Origin: Tribonema minus | Lineage: Eukaryota > Sar > Xanthophyceae > Tribonematales > Tribonemataceae | Direction: 5' to 3' | NCBI GenBank assembly: GCA_017506865.1 | Contig: JAFCMP010000009.1 | Span: 434,001-498,000, forward strand | DNA: 64,000 nucleotides | In this document: one piece after another, positions 1 to 11,916 of the stretch | Position numbering within the stretch: the first letter of the stretch is position 1 | Layout: each line of letters begins with the position of its first letter | Notes under the pieces: model-generated | Database searches by the model: none | The model's input: only the letters and a program-made list of their open reading frames with translations | Told to the model about the DNA's origin: nothing | Program-made: the position numbers and the translations under genes

Positions 1-2481
1 GACCACGAGCGGCAACTGCTGCAGCAGCTGGGCGTTCAGCTAGTGGGGGATACGGATGAAAATCAGAACCGTGGAGCTGTGTTGCTGGGGGTGCCGGTGG
101 GCCACAGCAGCTTTGTGGACGCATGGCTGCGCAGGGAAGCGGGTGCAGGCGGGGCAGGGGCTCGATTTGCAGAGCGATGCGCGCGCCTGACATCTCCGAG
201 GGCTATGTTCAGGTTACTGCGCTACTGCGTGGTGCCTCGCATGACGTACTGCCTGCGCACCATTCCCACTACGCAGACAGCGCCAGCCGCCAAGGAGTGG
301 GATCGGGTCACGCAGTGGGTGCTTGAGCACTCAATGGGCCTGCAGCCACCAGGCCAGACCTGGCGCCAGTTTGAGCAAAGTGGGGCCCACTTCCATCTGG
401 CAGCGCACGGCCCAGCCTTACAGCAAGCGCGACTCCCAACACGGCATGGCGGCCTTGGCATTACCAGCGCCTGCGACATCGCTGATGCTGCGTATGTGGC
501 GGGCACGTTGCAAGCGCTGCAACCAGCACTCTCTGGATGGGCGGGGGTGCTGCAGCAGGCGGCTCCTCAAGCGGCTGCAGACAACGCTGCTGAGGATGCG
601 GCAACACAAGCGGCACCGGCAGCAGCGGCAGCAGCACCAGCACCAGCAGCATCAGCAGCGGCAACTGTTACAGCGGCAGCGGCGGTTGCCAGTGGAGGCG
701 CGACCGCTCCGGCAGCGGCAACTGCATCAGCGGCTGGCCGCGCTTATGGCGCAGCCATTCCGGCAACACACGACGCAGCTGCCGCTGGATCAGGGGCCGC
801 GGCGGCAGCACAGGCGGCACCAGCGGCAGCAGCAGCAGCGGCGGCGCACGGCGCAACTACTCCGGCGGCAGCAGCAGCGGCAGCAGCAGCAGCTGCTCCA
901 GCATCAGAGGCTGCTGCAGCAGCGGCAGCACATGTTGCACCTCAAGTGGCCTCGGCGGCATCACTAACTGCAGCATCAACTGCAGCGGCTGCGGGCATAG
1001 GCAATACAGCTGCTACAGGCCCTACTAGCCTAAGGGCTGCTGCAGCACCTGCAACAGGAGCAGCGTCGGCAGGCGGCGCCGCAACCGTGCCGGCTGCGAC
1101 AGCGGCAATGGCGGTGGCAGCGGCCAATGCGGCAGGTGCTGCACCAACACCTGCGGCAGCAGCAACACCACTGGCAGCAGCAGCAACGGCAGGCGGCACA
1201 GCTGCAGCACCAGCGCACGCAGCAGCGGCAGCCGTCAATGCAGGCGCTGCGCGTTCCACACCAGCAATGCTACAAGGCGCAGCAGCAGCAGAGGTGGCGC
1301 GCCTGCCCCTCATGCGGACGATCGCCACAGCTGCCACATCTCTACGTGCAGCAACAGGTGACAAGCTGGAACATATACTGCCACCAGCGCTAACGCCACT
1401 GCAGCAGCAACCACCTACGCAGCAGCCGCCGCTGCGGCCGACAGCAGGTGGTGGCACTGGTGCGGATGCTGCTTGCGTACTTGACGCCAGTGCTCTGCAG
1501 TTGCAGTGTAGCCTGAAGCGCCCCAATCAGAGTGCGCTTGCAGATGCCGTCGCTACCGAGCTTGCAGATAAGGTGGAGGCGGACCTGCAACAGCTGCCGC
1601 AGGGCACGCAACGCACGCAAGCACTTGCTCGATTCCGGTCGCAGAGCCACATGCACTCGATCAGCATGGCATTCCTCAACGAGCCCATGTACTCCACAAC
1701 GGCTTCGTTCGATGGCCTATCCTGGCAGCTGGCCGTCAAACGCGCCATCGGAGTAGAGGAGCAGACGGCAGGCTGCAAGCTGTGCGGGAAGTCGCCGGGC
1801 GGCACCCTGCATGCACGGCTGTGTCAAGCGCCACGCGTCAAGGCGCACGACACCATTGTCCACAATAGCGTCAAGAGGGCCACGCAGCGCCTCCTGCGGC
1901 AATACCTCAAAACGGGACTGGTGGACGAGGACTACACGCCGTTTCTGGGGTCCGCCGGGCCGCCGGGGAGTCGCAGGATGGACATCGTGCTGCCTGCCGA
2001 CGCCTTCCCGGTGACCGGCTACGACGACCCGACACGCCACCTACCGCTCATGGTGGACGTTACCTGCTTCGAGGCACAGGTGGCGTCGCGGGCGGCGAAG
2101 ACTGCAGCAGACCCCGAGCGATGCTGCCGCGACCAAGAGGCCGCCAAGACTACCCACTATTCTGGTCATTATGATCAGAATTGCTACAAACTTGCCACAT
2201 TGGCAATAGGGTCATTTGGCAGCATCGGGGAGCAGGGGCGGGAGCTGCTGGAGGCTGTGGCGACGGAGTATGCCAGCAGGATGTCAGTGCCCGGAGGAGC
2301 GCGCCCTAAAGCTCTCAAGGGCATCGCCCTGGCGCGCTTACGCTCGGCACTGTCGGCAGCGCTCCACATGGCGTACTCTGGCCGTGTCATGACACACATG
2401 GCAGAATCCAGGGGGGGGGGGCACATGGAGGAGGACGTAGGGGAGGACCCCGAGATGCCATTTGGCGGCGGCGGCGTTTGA
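1..2481 (+). CDS. Non-LTR retrotransposon polyprotein, C-terminal part (RT tail, CCHC, restriction-like endonuclease)
   Basis: The frame is open from base 1, so the protein starts before the window; the first candidate start inside (GTG at 43) is not the real one. Residues up to about 190 look like the region after the RT palm in LINE-type elements (LLGVPVG, LLRYCVVPRMTYCLRTIP, LPTRHGGLGI, AAYVAGTL). About 270 residues of Ala-rich sequence encoded by GCA/GCG repeats follow. The C-terminus has a zinc knuckle C-x2-C-x8-H-x3-C starting near codon 592, then a PD-(D/E)xK-like pair, Asp in RMDIVLP (codon 661) and Asp in LMVDVTCF (codon 686). This order (RT, CCHC, nuclease) is known from R2/NeSL-type elements with a restriction-like endonuclease. 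The role would be target-primed reverse transcription. Family assignment below this level is not possible here; the RT catalytic core is outside the window. Confidence 0.85.
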   Translation, partial: DHERQLLQQLGVQLVGDTDENQNRGAVLLGVPVGHSSFVDAWLRREAGAGGAGARFAERCARLTSPRAMFRLLRYCVVPRMTYCLRTIPTTQTAPAAKEWDRVTQWVLEHSMGLQPPGQTWRQFEQSGAHFHLAAHGPALQQARLPTRHGGLGITSACDIADAAYVAGTLQALQPALSGWAGVLQQAAPQAAADNAAEDAATQAAPAAAAAAPAPAASAAATVTAAAAVASGGATAPAAATASAAGRAYGAAIPATHDAAAAGSGAAAAAQAAPAAAAAAAAHGATTPAAAAAAAAAAAPASEAAAAAAAHVAPQVASAASLTAASTAAAAGIGNTAATGPTSLRAAAAPATGAASAGGAATVPAATAAMAVAAANAAGAAPTPAAAATPLAAAATAGGTAAAPAHAAAAAVNAGAARSTPAMLQGAAAAEVARLPLMRTIATAATSLRAATGDKLEHILPPALTPLQQQPPTQQPPLRPTAGGGTGADAACVLDASALQLQCSLKRPNQSALADAVATELADKVEADLQQLPQGTQRTQALARFRSQSHMHSISMAFLNEPMYSTTASFDGLSWQLAVKRAIGVEEQTAGCKLCGKSPGGTLHARLCQAPRVKAHDTIVHNSVKRATQRLLRQYLKTGLVDEDYTPFLGSAGPPGSRRMDIVLPADAFPVTGYDDPTRHLPLMVDVTCFEAQVASRAAKTAADPERCCRDQEAAKTTHYSGHYDQNCYKLATLAIGSFGSIGEQGRELLEAVATEYASRMSVPGGARPKALKGIALARLRSALSAALHMAYSGRVMTHMAESRGGGHMEEDVGEDPEMPFGGGGV
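570..1470 (+). repeat. GCA/GCG triplet-rich low-complexity segment inside the retrotransposon ORF
   Basis: The DNA is dominated by GCA, GCG and GCC triplets. In the coding frame it gives an Ala-rich block with scattered Thr, Pro, Gly and Ser; the other frames give Gln/His/Arg- and Leu-rich strings. It separates the RT C-terminal region from the zinc knuckle. No stop interrupts it, so it is translated if the element is expressed. Confidence 0.75.
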
Positions 2482-2593
2482 GTGGTTGTCGTTGCGACAC
2501 TTTCAGACTGTCATACGACATGTAGATTCCTTACAGCTAGATGCCAATCATCTGGGCTTTTTCGCGCCCTGAGCGAGAATTAATAAAAAGTAC
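2482..2593 (+). mobile_element. 3' UTR and 3' end of the retrotransposon
   Basis: The untranslated tail after the stop ends in AATAAAAAGTAC. The same tail occurs at 35994-36152 on the plus strand and, as a fragment of about 25 bases, at 32120-32142 on the minus strand. These copies define the 3' end of the family. Confidence 0.8.
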
Positions 2594-2790
2594 ATGGCAT
2601 TTCCACAGCCACAAGTGGAATATAATAAAAGTACCATTTTTCAGTCGCTTGCGGGTGCTTTGTTGGGGGTGATGTGGGGGGCGGGGTGTGGCGTGCAAGC
2701 TTTGCATGCTACATCCAAGAGTGAGAACAAGGCGACACACCTACGACATAGCATTTCCACAGCCGCAAGTGGAATATAATAAAAGTACAA
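2594..2790 (+). mobile_element. 3' end of a second retroposon family, two tail copies in tandem
   Basis: Two copies of a segment ending GTGGAATATAATAAAAGTAC occur at about 2594-2634 and 2748-2789. The block from about 2676 to 2789 is repeated in reverse orientation at 58062-58170. The A-rich end followed by GTAC resembles the end of the first family, so this is probably a related non-LTR element or a non-autonomous derivative. No coding capacity is seen. Confidence 0.6.
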
Positions 2791-5700
2791 TTTTAGTGCT
2801 ATAGTCAGTGCAGCCATCAACGCTGCCTTTCACTCCCGCCGCGACTCCACTTGCGGCTAGCATCAGGGCAAGCCCTCGTCCTTCGCCAAGCACCACGCTC
2901 CCGCTACCCCAGTCATGCCGGTAGAGCAAGGTAGGACCCGCATAGAAGTGTAAGTCGGCCAGATCAGAACCTCAAGTAGCCACGCCAGTCGGTGGTGCCC
3001 AGGGACATCGAGCACGCAGCCTGGCTGGAAGTAACTTAACCTGCCTGCCGCGTATGGTGCATTTTCAGCACTTCCCGCGCCACACTGGGGTCCACTCGCG
3101 TCACTGACACAGTCTACACAGTACTGCCGCACACGACACTTGCACAAACCTATGCCGAACGGCTGCTAGCACACGTCACAGACGTGGGACATGAGTGAGA
3201 TTGTAAAACTGGGTTGCTGGAAGAGAGCTGTGTCCTGATGCAGGCCCACCTTACAAACAGTCATTGCTCGAAGTTTGTATTTGGCATCTCACAGAATTGG
3301 ACAGCCCGTACTGTTTGTTTACGTTTGCATACGTGGATGCCCAAGGGGGCAAGGTGCTACATACTTCATTCAACAAATGTGATGATGACTTCGGGACCTA
3401 CCGTTGTGTCATCGCGCCGTATCATAAATAGGAGGTCCGTTGGCTGCAGCAAAACGGTGTTGCCTCTTAGCAGTGGCTAGCGGTCCGCAGTCTGTGCGCA
3501 GTCCTCGTGATACATGCCTGCAGCAATGAGACATATGGCCACGCCTTGATGAGCGTCAAGCCTCTTCGCCAGGGGACTGGCAATATGGCTTGCAACACAA
3601 CCACTGCGCACAATCTCTGTGGTAACAACACTCTTGCTGTGTCTGGCATCTTGTACAGCCCTTGTGAAGTAGCTCCGCTCTCGACGCCGGTCAGATACAT
3701 AGCACTCTATTGCACTCTGCTCAGTGACAGACACACACATGGTGACAGCAAACGCACATAACATGCCGATTGTCATCGCGGTGCGTCTGTCTGCAGAAGT
3801 CGGCAGCGTGATCGATCGATCACCACTTGGCTGTTGTCTTGCTCGACAGTCAGGCATCCGCGCGAAGACCAACCTGATCTCGGCTCGAAGGAAAAAGGAC
3901 CCGCTACTCTCTGCTGTAGGTCTGCACCGCCAGCCGCTCTTAGACTGGCTCCAACCTTTTACCCAAACACCCTTTTTACCGTGACTGATATTTACCTACC
4001 TACCTGCTGAGTGAGAATAAAAACCTGCTGATTTGGTGTGGCATTGGCCAAGGCAAACAACAATCAATCAATCAATGATTGGGCTGCATCTTTGAGGAGC
4101 CAAGTTTCTTGCACAACGTTCAAAGTGCAGGAGGACGGCTGTCAGTAGGTTACACACTGCCGCTTGCTCTCAAGCCTGTATTGAGCAGTAGGCAGACTAA
4201 ACTACTGGTTAAGCGCCTCACCAAACACGCCAGCAAAGGCAGACACCTCATCCTCGATGATGTTCGGAAGGCACGCGTGTTGCACCAGCACGGACACGCA
4301 AATATTTCCAGCATGGCCAGCATTATTAATGAATGCAAGCACCACAATCCGACATGCAAATAGCATTGGGGGGCGAAAGCGTCACATTTTGGGCGGCAGC
4401 AGAGGCGGCTTTGAGCTTGTCCTTGCTCTCAACTGCTGCTGTGCACAGCTTGAAGTTTAGAGGCTGTCTCGCGTTCGTACATGTCAAGTGCTGCACTGCT
4501 GCAGGTGTGACGGTTGTGTTGCGCTGCGAAGGGCATATGGTACCCTGTTGAACTGACTGCCATCATGCGGCGGCGCCGCACTGCACCAGCTCATGCAAAC
4601 ACAAATCTGGAGACTTTTACTGGACGATGGTGACTGCTTGTACAGGACCACATGGCACCCACTCGAGCTGTGGCGCACTGTGACTTGGCCAGCTCAGTGC
4701 ACGCCCTGTTGTGGCCCTTTCGTGTCGTCCCACCCTGGCTTTTCCTTTAGCTCCCATATCACGCGTGTTGGATTCTTTGCACCCTGTAGCAACAAAGAAA
4801 CTCAGCTTGAGAAACCTGCCTTGTGGACAGCGAAGGATGAATGCACATAACCACACTTGAAGGGAGAACAATGTACATTGGCGCCAAACGCCAATGAAAT
4901 TCGAGCCATGCGAGCAACACAAAGGCCTGGGCTGTTAGAGCTGCAGTGTAGGTTTTGAGAGCTGATGCGCTCATAGACTGCAACTTCAACGTGATGACAC
5001 ACTAGCTGCTGTGAACAAAGTTACTTCACTACTAAGAGGTGCTAAATTTTGACGTTTTGTCGTATAGTCTAAATCTTGCCAAGATACAATTCTTTCTGAA
5101 AGATATTCGGTCCCATATAAAAAACGCCAGGGGGCAAGCAGCAAACAACTGAAACAAGTCATGTGCGTGAATGAGCTACAGATGATGCAATAGCAACAAG
5201 CTTGTGACAAAGTATTGCATAGCAAAGACTCATTCGCAGAAGTGCATGGTTTGAGAACAAGTATGCTGATGCTGCAGCCATCGCCTTGTGTGCCGCTGCG
5301 GCCATTCGTGTAGAACTCAAGAGTCACAAAACCTACGGAGTGCAGATTGACACATGCTGGTCTAAGCGTGCAACAGCTGTCCAGTTTTATTTACAACTAT
5401 GCCAGCACTTGCGCGTGCTCAACTGTGCACAACCAGACAAGCCATTACTGGCAGCATAGATCACGCCCATGCGAGAGGCTGCACCCAGACATGACTTGTT
5501 CACATAGCAACGTGCTTCGATTTCATTAGGGCCAGTTAACATAGACCTGCCATTACCGGATGAAGCACACCAAGCAACCAACACTGCCTCCAAGCAGTGC
5601 ATGCTGCCAACCAGCACGTCCAAATTATTTCTGCATCACAGCTTTAAAGGTAGTGAGGGATGTGAAAGGCTGAGTCACTCGTCACATAGGGGCTTGGATG

Positions 5701-6460
5701 ATCATCAGAAGGTCATGAGTTGACCATCTCTGACACTTGATAGCAAACACTTTCCATCCTATGCATGACCCTCTGGTCAACTCATGCATTAGGAGCAGTG
5801 TGAAGGGCGCGCACCTGCCGTTGCTTGAAAGATATGCCCTTTGATGGCCGTGCGCAAGCAGCAACAGCGACAGTGGCAAGGCAAGCATGTCGGTGTAAGA
5901 GTCAGAAAACAAACCTCTGATTTAGAAGTCTCAGTGGGGGACATTTGCATCTGATGGAAGTATATCCCTGAGAGACAGCTACCGGGGGGGGGTCACGACA
6001 TGGGAGCGCTCAATGTACGAGCGGTCACAGTAAAAGAGCGGTCTGACGGCTGGACACAGTTCTGGTCGATGTAGCAGAGCGGTTTGGTGCTGCTACGGGC
6101 TGACCACTCATAAATCATGACCCCCTACCGCTAATCGCTTCATGATCGATGCATGAACGGTGGCATGTGTGTGATACTCAACGATGCTCAAGCACATCAC
6201 AGCAAAATAGCACACGGTGCCGCAATTGCAGTGTGCGGGGCTTTCCGGCTTGAGTGATGCCAACTTCAAATATTGACACCATTGCCCTAGTTAACTATTC
6301 AAATAATACTACTTAGGATAAAGGTTAGTGTACGGTGTGCCCTAGCCCTACTTAAGCCCCAGGATGAGGTAGGAGCGGTCACATTATAAGAGCTGTGAGG
6401 CTGGCGGAACGGAGCCTATACCGTGACCCCCCATGTGACTGGGGAGATGTTTGACATAAT
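2791..6460. other. Gene-poor stretch with small repeats
   Basis: I find no supportable gene. At about 4010-4080 the sequence reads like a retroposon 3' end: AATAAAAACC, then a short array of CAAT repeats. From about 5984 to 6431 there are inverted GGGGGTCACG / CGTGACCCCC motifs, listed separately. Short reading frames here lack family resemblance or a consistent splice context. Confidence 0.4.
5984..6432. repeat. Possible inverted-repeat (MITE-like) element
   Basis: GGGGGTCACGA near 5990 is matched in reverse by TCATGACCCCC at about 6115-6125 and by CGTGACCCCCC at about 6421-6431. Internal motifs GAGCGGTCACA recur at about 6020 and 6367. No target-site duplication could be fixed, so the outer limits and the class are uncertain. 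Confidence 0.3.
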
Positions 6461-7039
6461 TCACAGATGTGATGAAGGTGAAACGACCCTCACCTCATTA
6501 TAAACTCGTTGTGCTTCTGCTTCGTCTCTGGTGAATTTGGCTTTCAGGCAGGTCTTCATGTCCTCCAAGCAGTCATCGCAGTCGTCGTATCTGTGGCGTG
6601 CGAGAGCAACAATTACAGCAGAAATTAGATTGAGTGCTTTGACAGTTTGTAACGCGTTATGCCGTGCTTCAAGGCGCATCTGACACTGCGCCAGACCATC
6701 AGGCAGCAATTGTAGAAAGCATCTGCTAGTCACACGAAGTGCAACCACGAGCAGAAGAAAGAGAGCAAAAGCAGTGCGTTCTGCTGACAGTAAGGCGAGG
6801 TCACATGAAACTCCGGCTGCTCCGAAATTGTTCGTAAACAATAATTTCACGGGAACTGCATTAACATACAGCAACGGAGCTGTGCAGATCAGCACAGCAC
6901 CAAGCCAAGCCATTAGACAAACTGCTGCATAAGCATGCACTCACTTGCCCCAGCGGTAGAAGCTGGCAAACTGGTGCCGTGGCGTCGCACAGCGCCACAG
7001 CAGATCAAATACCACTCCACAGTCCACGCTGGATGTCAT
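6461..7039 (-). CDS. DUF3128/Emi1-like twin CX9C protein, two exons
   Basis: Exon 1 is 7039-6945 and exon 2 starts at 6590. Splicing AA|GTGAGT to CCACAG|A keeps the frame and joins SFYRWGK to YDDCDDCLEDMKTC. The protein carries DCGVVFDLLWRC (C-x9-C), then PRHQFASFYRWGK, then CDDCLEDMKTC (C-x9-C), then LKAKFT. This Cys spacing with a YR-x-G between the pairs is the hallmark of the DUF3128 family (yeast Emi1, human PANTS/C22orf39), small twin-CX9C proteins usually linked to mitochondria. The frame can run to a stop at 6461, giving about 75 residues. A donor-like GTGAGG directly after VYNE (exon end 6494) means one more exon is possible. An upstream in-frame ATG at 7147 would add 36 residues; 7039 is preferred because it gives the family's usual length and leaves room for the divergent gene at 7107. 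Confidence 0.75.
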
Positions 7040-7106
7040 CCTCTGCTGCTCACTTCGCCAAACACAAACTTCAAGCGCCAGGCGAGTCTCCGAGGCTGAG
7101 GTGAAT

Positions 7107-10100
7107 ATGGTTGATGAGGAACTCTCACTGCGTGAAGGACAGAGCATGAGGCGGAGCGAGAGACTGGCTTCAAAGTCACGGCGAGGCGCTCAAATCGATG
7201 ACTCGTCAACTGCGGCTACTGCACCCGATCCGGTGTTCGGCAACGATCCTGGAATCCTGCCAAGGTGCATGACGATCATCTATCTGTTAGGCTAGGCAAA
7301 GGGTTGCTCAGACACCTGGGCCGCATGCTTTAAAGTTGCACATCAGCTGTTAACTCATGCTGTAACCTGGTCGACAACTTACTGACGATGCAATCGCTCT
7401 GGTCTTCGTATTGCAGCGACTGATATGAGGTGAAAGCCTCGGCCACGGAGGTCGTGCCCATGGGGTTTATTTGTGGGTTTCCTACACATAATGGCGATCT
7501 GTATGGCGGCTCAATGTACATGCCATCTGCAGCGGTGACACCGCAGGTGCGTGAATGGTACTTGATAGTTGGGGAGCCTCTTGATATCATGTTTAAATCT
7601 CAGATGTGTGCTGGACAGATCGGAAGTGCCTTAACAGCATGGCACGCGTGCGACAACCTCGTGTGCTTGTTCCGCATCACGATCTTTAGGCTTGATGCAG
7701 AGAGTGCTGAATGCTACCGTACAGTACTCCTGATTTGACGACCTCTTGGCGTGCGCCGCTTGCTTGTTGTTCATCAGGCAGCAGCAATAGCAGCGGCGGC
7801 TGCGAAGTGGGGCTCTGGCGCGGCCGGAGCGGAGTCTATATCGACGCCTACATGTAAATACAAGTATCAGCCATGGAGCAAGGAAGGGCACAGGCTGTAC
7901 GCGTGCCGCCTGCATGATGGAGCCAGACGGTGAGTCAGAGGGACGCAGATATTGAGCAGTAGTGACGTTAAGCAGTATATGGAAATGTGGCTGGTAGGTT
8001 GCACTGTGAGGTCAAGCGAGGGCAAGAGCCTGAACTTGTCTGTGCAGGTCCACGGGCTTGCCACTAACATTCAGCAAATGCCTGGACATCTAGCTGCCGC
8101 TCAGGTCTGGACCCACGTCTGCAGGAGCGCATGGGGTATCCGATTGATAGTGTGCCCAATGGTGCAGCAATGCAAGGAGGTCATGGGGCTCCTACACACT
8201 CACGTGCAGGCTTTGCTGGTGGCAACGGTATCTTCGGCAAATGGCGCAAGTGAGGTGGTTGTGTCATCTGTCGCTGCCTGATCTTGTGAGGGTTATCTTC
8301 GTTGCCAGTTCAGTGAGGTTCATTGTCAGAGCCTCAGCTATACTGAACCATGGAGTGCTCGCCATCATTTGATTATTTGTGCATCGGCAATGGCTTCAAT
8401 TCTCAACAAGCTTGCCGTTTTCCTGCTTTCAGGAAGTTAATCGAGAAATACGGGCTGCGCAATCGCTGGGAGCCTTTTGATCAGTGGCAGAGGCCTTCCC
8501 AGACTACAGGCAAGTGGCATCCAGACTGAGATAGATGCTGACCACAAGGCTGCGGTGCCGTTTCTGCTAGCGGTAGCACACTTCCTCCATTGTCAGTCAG
8601 CATCATGAGCCGGTCATAGAGCACACTTCAATTGCACCTATTGAAGTGCGTGACGGAAGTTTGCTGCTCCCCTGAACCCACCGTGAAGGCAGTTTTGTCG
8701 GCGAAAGCCCCTGGTGGCGGGCTCCGCATACGGTCGCAACAGCTGGTACCGCATGGCACGGCAGCTACTGAATGCCTCCAGTTTGATCTCAGCCTTGACG
8801 ACGCTGGGCTTACAAATCTTGAACATTGCCGACAAGATAAAAAAATGACCTGCACCATGCACAAGCACGCGGCCATGTGGTTCAAGTACGGACGTGCCAC
8901 AATTGAAGTACGCATATGCCAGATGAGGTGCAAGTGCTGCTGCGCGGCAGTTTGAATGATGCCAAGCCACCCTTGCGGACCCTGATCACCACCCCCCATA
9001 TGGCAAGTTATGGCGTGAGCACGCGCGCACGGCTGCTGCAGCAGGCGAGCACCGATACCGCCAACGTGCTTACCATGTGGGGGTGGTGATGAGGATCCGC
9101 GTGGATGCCCTGGCATCATTCAAACTGCAGCGCAGCAGCACTTGCACCTGAAGCAGTGCGCATGGGCGCATGCAAGGGATTGCAAGGCATGCCAGCGGTC
9201 AATCTGGCATGTGCGTACTTCAATTGTGGCACGTCCATACTTGAACCAGTTAGAAGGTGAGCTCGACGACGCTAGTGCCATGCACCCAGGAGTGATAGCC
9301 ACCTACCTACAGACGAATTGCGCAGCGATACTTCTGGCCAGCTATGGCCCAGGACGTTCGCGCGTATGTGAAAGGATGCGTACCCTGCCAGAAGAACAAA
9401 AAGCGCACCGAACATGCGAGTTTTTGAAGTGGCGTCGTTGCGCGGCTGCAGCAGTGCGGGCTGTGCAAGTAGCTGCCACCATCAGCCACGTACCGTGAAT
9501 AATCTTTGACCGCACTTTGAACATGCAAAAAGCATCCGAGTAGCACCTGCAAGCCTGCACCACCAAAGATCGCTAGAAGCCAGCGCGGCTCTCTTTCTGC
9601 TTACTTGGAAGCCACCCTCCTCCGCGTACAGCTGCATGTCGGCTTTTAGGGTTAGGGTTAGGGTTAGGATAGCGCCCTGCACGACGCGCGACCTCAGCGC
9701 CATCAAAACATACTGCATACGCCAGTGGGCACGCGCGCTCGCAGGGCGCGCCGGCATCCAGGACTTCATCTTTCCAAAAGGAAGTGAACAGCCCGTGGTA
9801 CATTAGGCTTCGTCAGGTCAATTGTGGCAGATCAGGGTTCGAGCAAGGGGTCGGACTGTATGAAATACTTCAGGTTTAAGTTCAACGTAGCTGCGCACGT
9901 TCTTCTACATTTTCTCTATTCTAAAGATATTTCTAAAGACTTTGTTGTACTGGACATGTGTGCATCACATCACAACAGAAGCCGACTGTTTTGCCCCCAC
10001 CCCCCTCACCCCCCACCCTCTACTCACCAGCCTCCACGTGTGTGTTATCACAGAGTTTCAGGTTGCAGTTGCAGCGTAGCTTCTATTGCCCTTTGTGGCA

Positions 10101-10516
10101 CACTATACGCACTAGTTGATCACACAACGGTGTGATGATCTTGCGTGATGAAAGCCCCGAGAGGGGCCAACGGTCTGGTGTGTGTGTGTGTGCCTGCAGC
10201 CAAATTTGTGTCCAGGCAGTTCAGTTTCTCAACATAATTGCTGGTGCCTCGGCAGCTGCATTCCATGTACTACAGCATGCGATCATCTATACATAACAAT
10301 GTTATCTTATCGTTCAAGTTCACTGCGCCATGTACCTGCTTGACAGACAAGGACAGTCAATCGCGTCAGGCACAGGCAACAGCGCTTGCAGACTCGCTTC
10401 AGCAAACTGTGAGAAATACTACAGCAAACCAGGCCTCTGCTGCACCTCAGCATTCAGGTACAGCAACGAACACAACAACAAAGCGTCCCAAGAAGCGACG
10501 GAAGGCGACGGCGTAG
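7107..10516 (+). CDS. Candidate multi-exon gene, possible nuclear protein (structure unresolved)
   Basis: I do not recognise this gene. A plausible first exon 7107-7254 starts MVDEELSLREGQ, contains the basic stretch RRSERLASKSRRG and ends CCAAG|GTGCAT. Other coding-like pieces: about 7430-7549 (MGFICGFPTHNGDLYGGSMY, donor CAG|GTGCGT); about 8434-8509 (KLIEKYGLRNRWEPFDQW, acceptor CTTTCAG, donor ACAG|GCAAGT); and a C-terminal piece about 10349-10516 ending with the basic, NLS-like KRPKKRRKATA and a stop. Phases between the first two pieces do not match as drawn, so at least one boundary is wrong or an exon is missing. Grouping these pieces into one gene rests only on strand and order. The first exon lies 67 bases from the start of the divergent twin-CX9C gene. 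Confidence 0.3.
8879..9248. repeat. Large imperfect inverted repeat
   Basis: The left arm, about 8879-8971 (from TTCAAGTACGGACGTGCCAC to AGTTTGAATGATGCC), is repeated in reverse at about 9109-9248, where the right arm carries an extra block of about 50 bases. Inner segments around 8985-9014 and 9068-9097 are also complementary (CACCCCCCATATGG against CCATGTGGGGGTG). The arms could fold into a long hairpin. No target duplication was found. Confidence 0.7.
9648..9669 (+). repeat. Interstitial TTAGGG array
   Basis: Just over three TTAGGG units. It is one of several short telomere-type arrays in the window. Confidence 0.85.
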
Positions 10517-11637
10517 TTGAAGTGCTGGTCGACATGCTGGTTTGCATGTGGCTCACATCATACTTCACCCAGGCGTAAAACATGTGTGCAGGGGGGGGGG
10601 GGGGGGGTGACTGTACTTCGGAAGTACGCAGCTGTGTGTGCGCAGAACGACTGGCTTCAGGGAAAGGCCATGATCGCAATGGCCGCCTGCTGCCATGATA
10701 TGCGCGCCAATGCTGTGGCGGCTGTGAACTCTTTCCTTGCATGTATGCTCAGCGGCGGCGCACAACGACTGCGATGGCAGACTTCACAGCATGTGAAGCA
10801 CAGGATGTGAATGGAAGTGTGTATACGCAGCTTTGGCCATGGCGAATCCGTTCACTCTTGCTGGCTGGTGTTTCCTTGCTCACTTGTGATGGCACCTTTC
10901 TGCCTGCGCACGGCGCTGCATTTTTAGCTGTTGCAAGAACAGCATTTAGCCCTGTCATACCAGCATCTCATGTGAGCCTCTGCACTGCAACTGCACTGGC
11001 GGCTTGGTGATGACCAACAGCGATCACCACACGCCGTCAATCACAATAAATGGCGTTTGAAGTGCAACAATGCCCCGCAGACATGTGTATGTATTACACA
11101 AGAAGCACAGGCAACAATCTCGTCGTCGCAATTAACGAGATGAGTGTGGCATTCAGTGCGTGCTGATCGCGGTGAACATGCGAGGAACTCTGTATACACC
11201 TGCATTTTGAGTACAGGGCGATCCCTGACATGTCTCGCGCCATTGTAAGGTGGCGCATGAGCATGCGTGGGTGCAATGAATATCGAGTGAGCAGCAGATG
11301 CAGCACTTGATGACTCCCTGCGTAGTCACCACATGGACATGTTGATGATGCAATGACATTCAGAAAGTCGGCCTTCACTTCCAAAACAACATTTCACCCT
11401 GCTGCTGCTGACATTGCTGTTGCGTGACTTGAAGCTGCAACTGCAACGTTTGTAGCACAGGCTGCCTTGCCAACAACCGCTGTGCAAGCGCAAGTGTTGC
11501 ACAGCCTGCGGCTGCAATGCAAGCTGCCAGTGCAACAGCTGCACTCCCAAGCGATCGCTGGCACAACTTCTGCCATTGACAGTTGACGCCAAGCACCACT
11601 ACATCAGCAGCGAGCACCGCAGATTGCCGTCATCTCG
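10517..11637. other. Region without a supported gene
   Basis: It contains a G homopolymer at about 10590-10607 and no reading frame with recognisable family features. It lies downstream of the DENN-ENTH gene's stop (11638, minus strand), so part of it is probably that gene's 3' UTR. Confidence 0.4.
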
Positions 11638-11884
11638 TCACAGGTGCGGCGGCCAAGTCCGCTGCGCGAATGGATCCGGCTGCGTGCGTGGTGCCTGCTG
11701 AGGGTCTGCAAACGGGTCAAACGCCAGCGGGCGCGCGCTCGACTGCTGCGTGGCCTGCTGCGGCTGCGGCGGCGGCAGCGGTTTCATTGGCTGGACAGCC
11801 GGCATTGCCGCCCAATCAGGCGGCGGCACTGGTGAGCGCTGCGTGGGCGACGGCGGCGCCCTTACACCTGTCTGCATAGTGTGG

Positions 11885-11916
<32 letters not shown>

